Shown: positions 4,678-5,994 of the stretch, piece after piece
Layout of the letters: each line of letters starts with the position of its first letter
Position numbering within the stretch: the stretch's first letter is position 1
Assembly: GCA_028865585.1 (NCBI GenBank)
Contig: JAGWJU010000086.1
Coordinates: 1-5,994, forward strand
Length of the DNA: 5,994 bases
Direction of reading: 5' to 3'
DNA from: Elusimicrobiota bacterium
GTDB taxonomy: Bacteria > Elusimicrobiota > Elusimicrobia > UBA1565 > UBA9628
Program-made: the position numbers and the translations under genes
Notes under the pieces: generated by a model
The model's input: the letters and a program-made list of their open reading frames with translations, nothing else
Told to the model about the DNA's origin: nothing
The model's database searches: none

Positions 4678-5994
4678 CTATTCCTTATCCTTATCTTTTT
4701 TCAGCGGCAGCTCGGGCTCCGCAGGAACGACCGCCGGCTCGTTCGCGATGGGCGCCACGCGCGCGATGCGATCTCCTTCTTCCATGCGCACCAGGCGCAC
4801 GCCCTGCGTGTTTCGAGAAATGGCTTTGATGTCCCTGCAGCGCAGGCGAACGGCTTTACCGTGCTCGGTCATGACCATGAGGTCGTCCTCGTTGGTCACC
4901 AGCTTGACTCCCGCCACGGCTCCGTTTCTTTCGGTGGCCTTAATGGTAATGACGCCGCCGCCGCCGCGGTGCTGCCCGCGATACTCGGAAAGATCGGTCC
5001 TCTTGCCGTAGCCGTTCTCGCAGACCGTCAGGAGAGTTTTCTTGCTTTCGGGCGGGAAGGACTCCATGCCGATGACCTGGTCCTTCTTGTCGAGACGGAT
5101 GCCGCGCACGCCGCGGGCCGAGCGGCCCATGGGGCGGACGTCCGATTCCTGGAAGCGGATGGACATCCCCGCCTTGGTCGCAATAAGCACTTCGTCCTTG
5201 CCAGAGGTGTGCTGCACCTCGACCAGGATGTCGCCTTCGTCCAAGGTGATGGCGATGATGCCGCTGCGGCGGATGTTCTCGAAGTCCGAGAGCGGGGTCT
5301 TTTTGATGGTGCCGGCGCGCGTGCACATGACGAGATAGGTCTCGCGTCCTTTTTTCTCCTCGAAGGAGCGGATGGCGATGACCGAGGAGGTCTTCTCCTC
5401 GCCGGTGAGCGCCAGCAGGTTGACCACGGCCTTGCCGCGCGAGGTGCGGTTGGCCTCGGGAACCTCGTAGGCCTTCAGCGCGAAGACCCGTCCGCGCGTG
5501 GTGAAGAAGAGCAGCGTGGCGTGCGTGTCGGTCACGAAGAAGTTCTCGATGAAGTCATCCTCTTTCAACTCCGCGCCCATGACGCCCTTGCCCCCGCGGC
5601 CTTGCGCCGAATAGGTGGAGACCGGGATGCGCTTGATGTAGCCGCCGCTGGAGAGGGAGATGACGACCTCTTCCTTGGCGATGAGATCCTCCAGCGTCAT
5701 CTCCGCGGCCTCGGTGGTGATCTGGGTCTGGCGGGTCTTGCCGAACTTTTCCTTGACTTCCTCGAGCTCCTTGACGATGATGGCCATGACCTTCTTGACG
5801 TCGGCCAAGATGGCCTTGAGTTCCGCGATGCGCTTGATGAGGCCGTCGTACTCTTCCTTAATCTCATCGACCGAAAGTTTGGTGAGCTGATGCAGGCGCA
5901 TGTCCAGGATGGCCTGGGTTTGGGCTTTAGAGAGTTCGAACTCCGCCATCAACTTCGTGCGGGCTTCGTCCGTGTCCTTGGCGCCGCGAATAAT
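4678..5994 (-). CDS. gyrA: DNA gyrase subunit A, C-terminal 438 residues (5' end outside window)
   Basis: GyrA is the breakage-reunion subunit of gyrase; with GyrB it introduces negative supercoils using ATP. The frame runs open to the right edge (IIRGAKDTDEARTKLMAEFE). The catalytic-Tyr region and quinolone-determining region are therefore outside. Visible first are the long coiled-coil and C-gate helices with the hallmark QTQAILDMRLHQLTKL (5892-5922 region). The beta-pinwheel C-terminal domain follows, starting near VVISLSSGGYIKR. It holds the GyrA box QGRGGKG at 5584-5604, which wraps DNA and separates GyrA from ParC. Six blade signatures are readable: YIKRIPVSTY, RVFALKAYEVPE, TIKKTPLSDF, MSIRFQESDVRPMGR, YGKRTDLSEYRGQHR and KAVRLRCRDI. 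The tail is Pro/Glu-rich and ends in KDKDKE, compatible with the variable acidic tails known to modulate gyrase. The stop is two bases before the next gene. Confidence 0.97.
   Translation of the reverse strand: MIRGAKDTDEARTKLMAEFELSKAQTQAILDMRLHQLTKLSVDEIKEEYDGLIKRIAELKAILADVKKVMAIIVKELEEVKEKFGKTRQTQITTEAAEMTLEDLIAKEEVVISLSSGGYIKRIPVSTYSAQGRGGKGVMGAELKEDDFIENFFVTDTHATLLFFTTRGRVFALKAYEVPEANRTSRGKAVVNLLALTGEEKTSSVIAIRSFEEKKGRETYLVMCTRAGTIKKTPLSDFENIRRSGIIAITLDEGDILVEVQHTSGKDEVLIATKAGMSIRFQESDVRPMGRSARGVRGIRLDKKDQVIGMESFPPESKKTLLTVCENGYGKRTDLSEYRGQHRGGGGVITIKATERNGAVAGVKLVTNEDDLMVMTEHGKAVRLRCRDIKAISRNTQGVRLVRMEEGDRIARVAPIANEPAVVPAEPELPLKKDKDKE
4682..4686 (-). promoter_or_regulatory. Shine-Dalgarno inside the gyrA tail that sets a TTG start
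   Basis: On the minus strand the end of gyrA reads AAGGATAAGGAATAG. The AAGGA nearest the stop lies 6 nt before TTG 4675, good spacing for initiation; a second AAGGA lies 6 nt further upstream. The same bases encode the KDKDKE end of GyrA. This supports the non-ATG start of the next gene and implies coupled translation. Confidence 0.65.

Noticed and set aside
4748..5890. Plus-strand open frames across gyrA
   Set aside because: They are antisense shadows of the GyrA pinwheel, Ser/Met/Thr/Arg-rich and without plausible starts.

Overview
The window is a compact, GC-rich bacterial chromosome segment with almost no non-coding DNA. Two gene sets converge on a gap of about 20 bases near position 2550. 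On the plus strand are the 3' part of parB, a gene for an unrecognised exported protein, and asd. On the minus strand, read from the right edge leftward, are the 3' part of gyrA, a gene for a second unrecognised exported protein, serS, and a 76-codon gene for a membrane-anchored Ala/Gln-rich peptide. parB and gyrA are cut by the window edges; the other five genes are complete.

The organism is a GC-rich bacterium. Signal peptides, a TTG start, Shine-Dalgarno sequences of the AGGA/GAGGAGG type and a bacterial-type SerRS support this. A phylum cannot be fixed from the sequence alone. The exported proteins without lipobox cysteines and the chromosomal ParB would fit a diderm lineage such as Elusimicrobiota or a deltaproteobacterial group, but this is a guess. 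parB and gyrA lying within 5 kb of each other suggests an origin-proximal location, because parAB and gyrase genes often cluster there. No parS site or DnaA-box cluster was seen by eye.

The genes are packed for translational coupling. The parB stop and the next start share one base (TAATG). The second plus-strand gene overlaps asd by 14 nt. The gyrA stop lies two bases before a TTG start whose Shine-Dalgarno sequence is inside the gyrA tail. The secreted-protein gene overlaps serS by ATGA, and the 76-codon gene follows serS after 23 nt with a very strong Shine-Dalgarno sequence. No clear promoter was seen, so each strand probably carries one operon entering from outside the window.

The recognised genes are housekeeping: chromosome segregation (ParB), the aspartate-family amino acid/diaminopimelate branch (Asd), DNA topology (GyrA) and tRNA-Ser charging (SerRS). 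The three unrecognised products are all predicted to be exported or membrane-anchored and are wired into these housekeeping operons. They, plus an AT-rich hairpin over the second gene's start codon, are the parts worth a second look. No mobile element, CRISPR array, RNA gene or defence system was seen, and nothing here clearly amounts to a new system.
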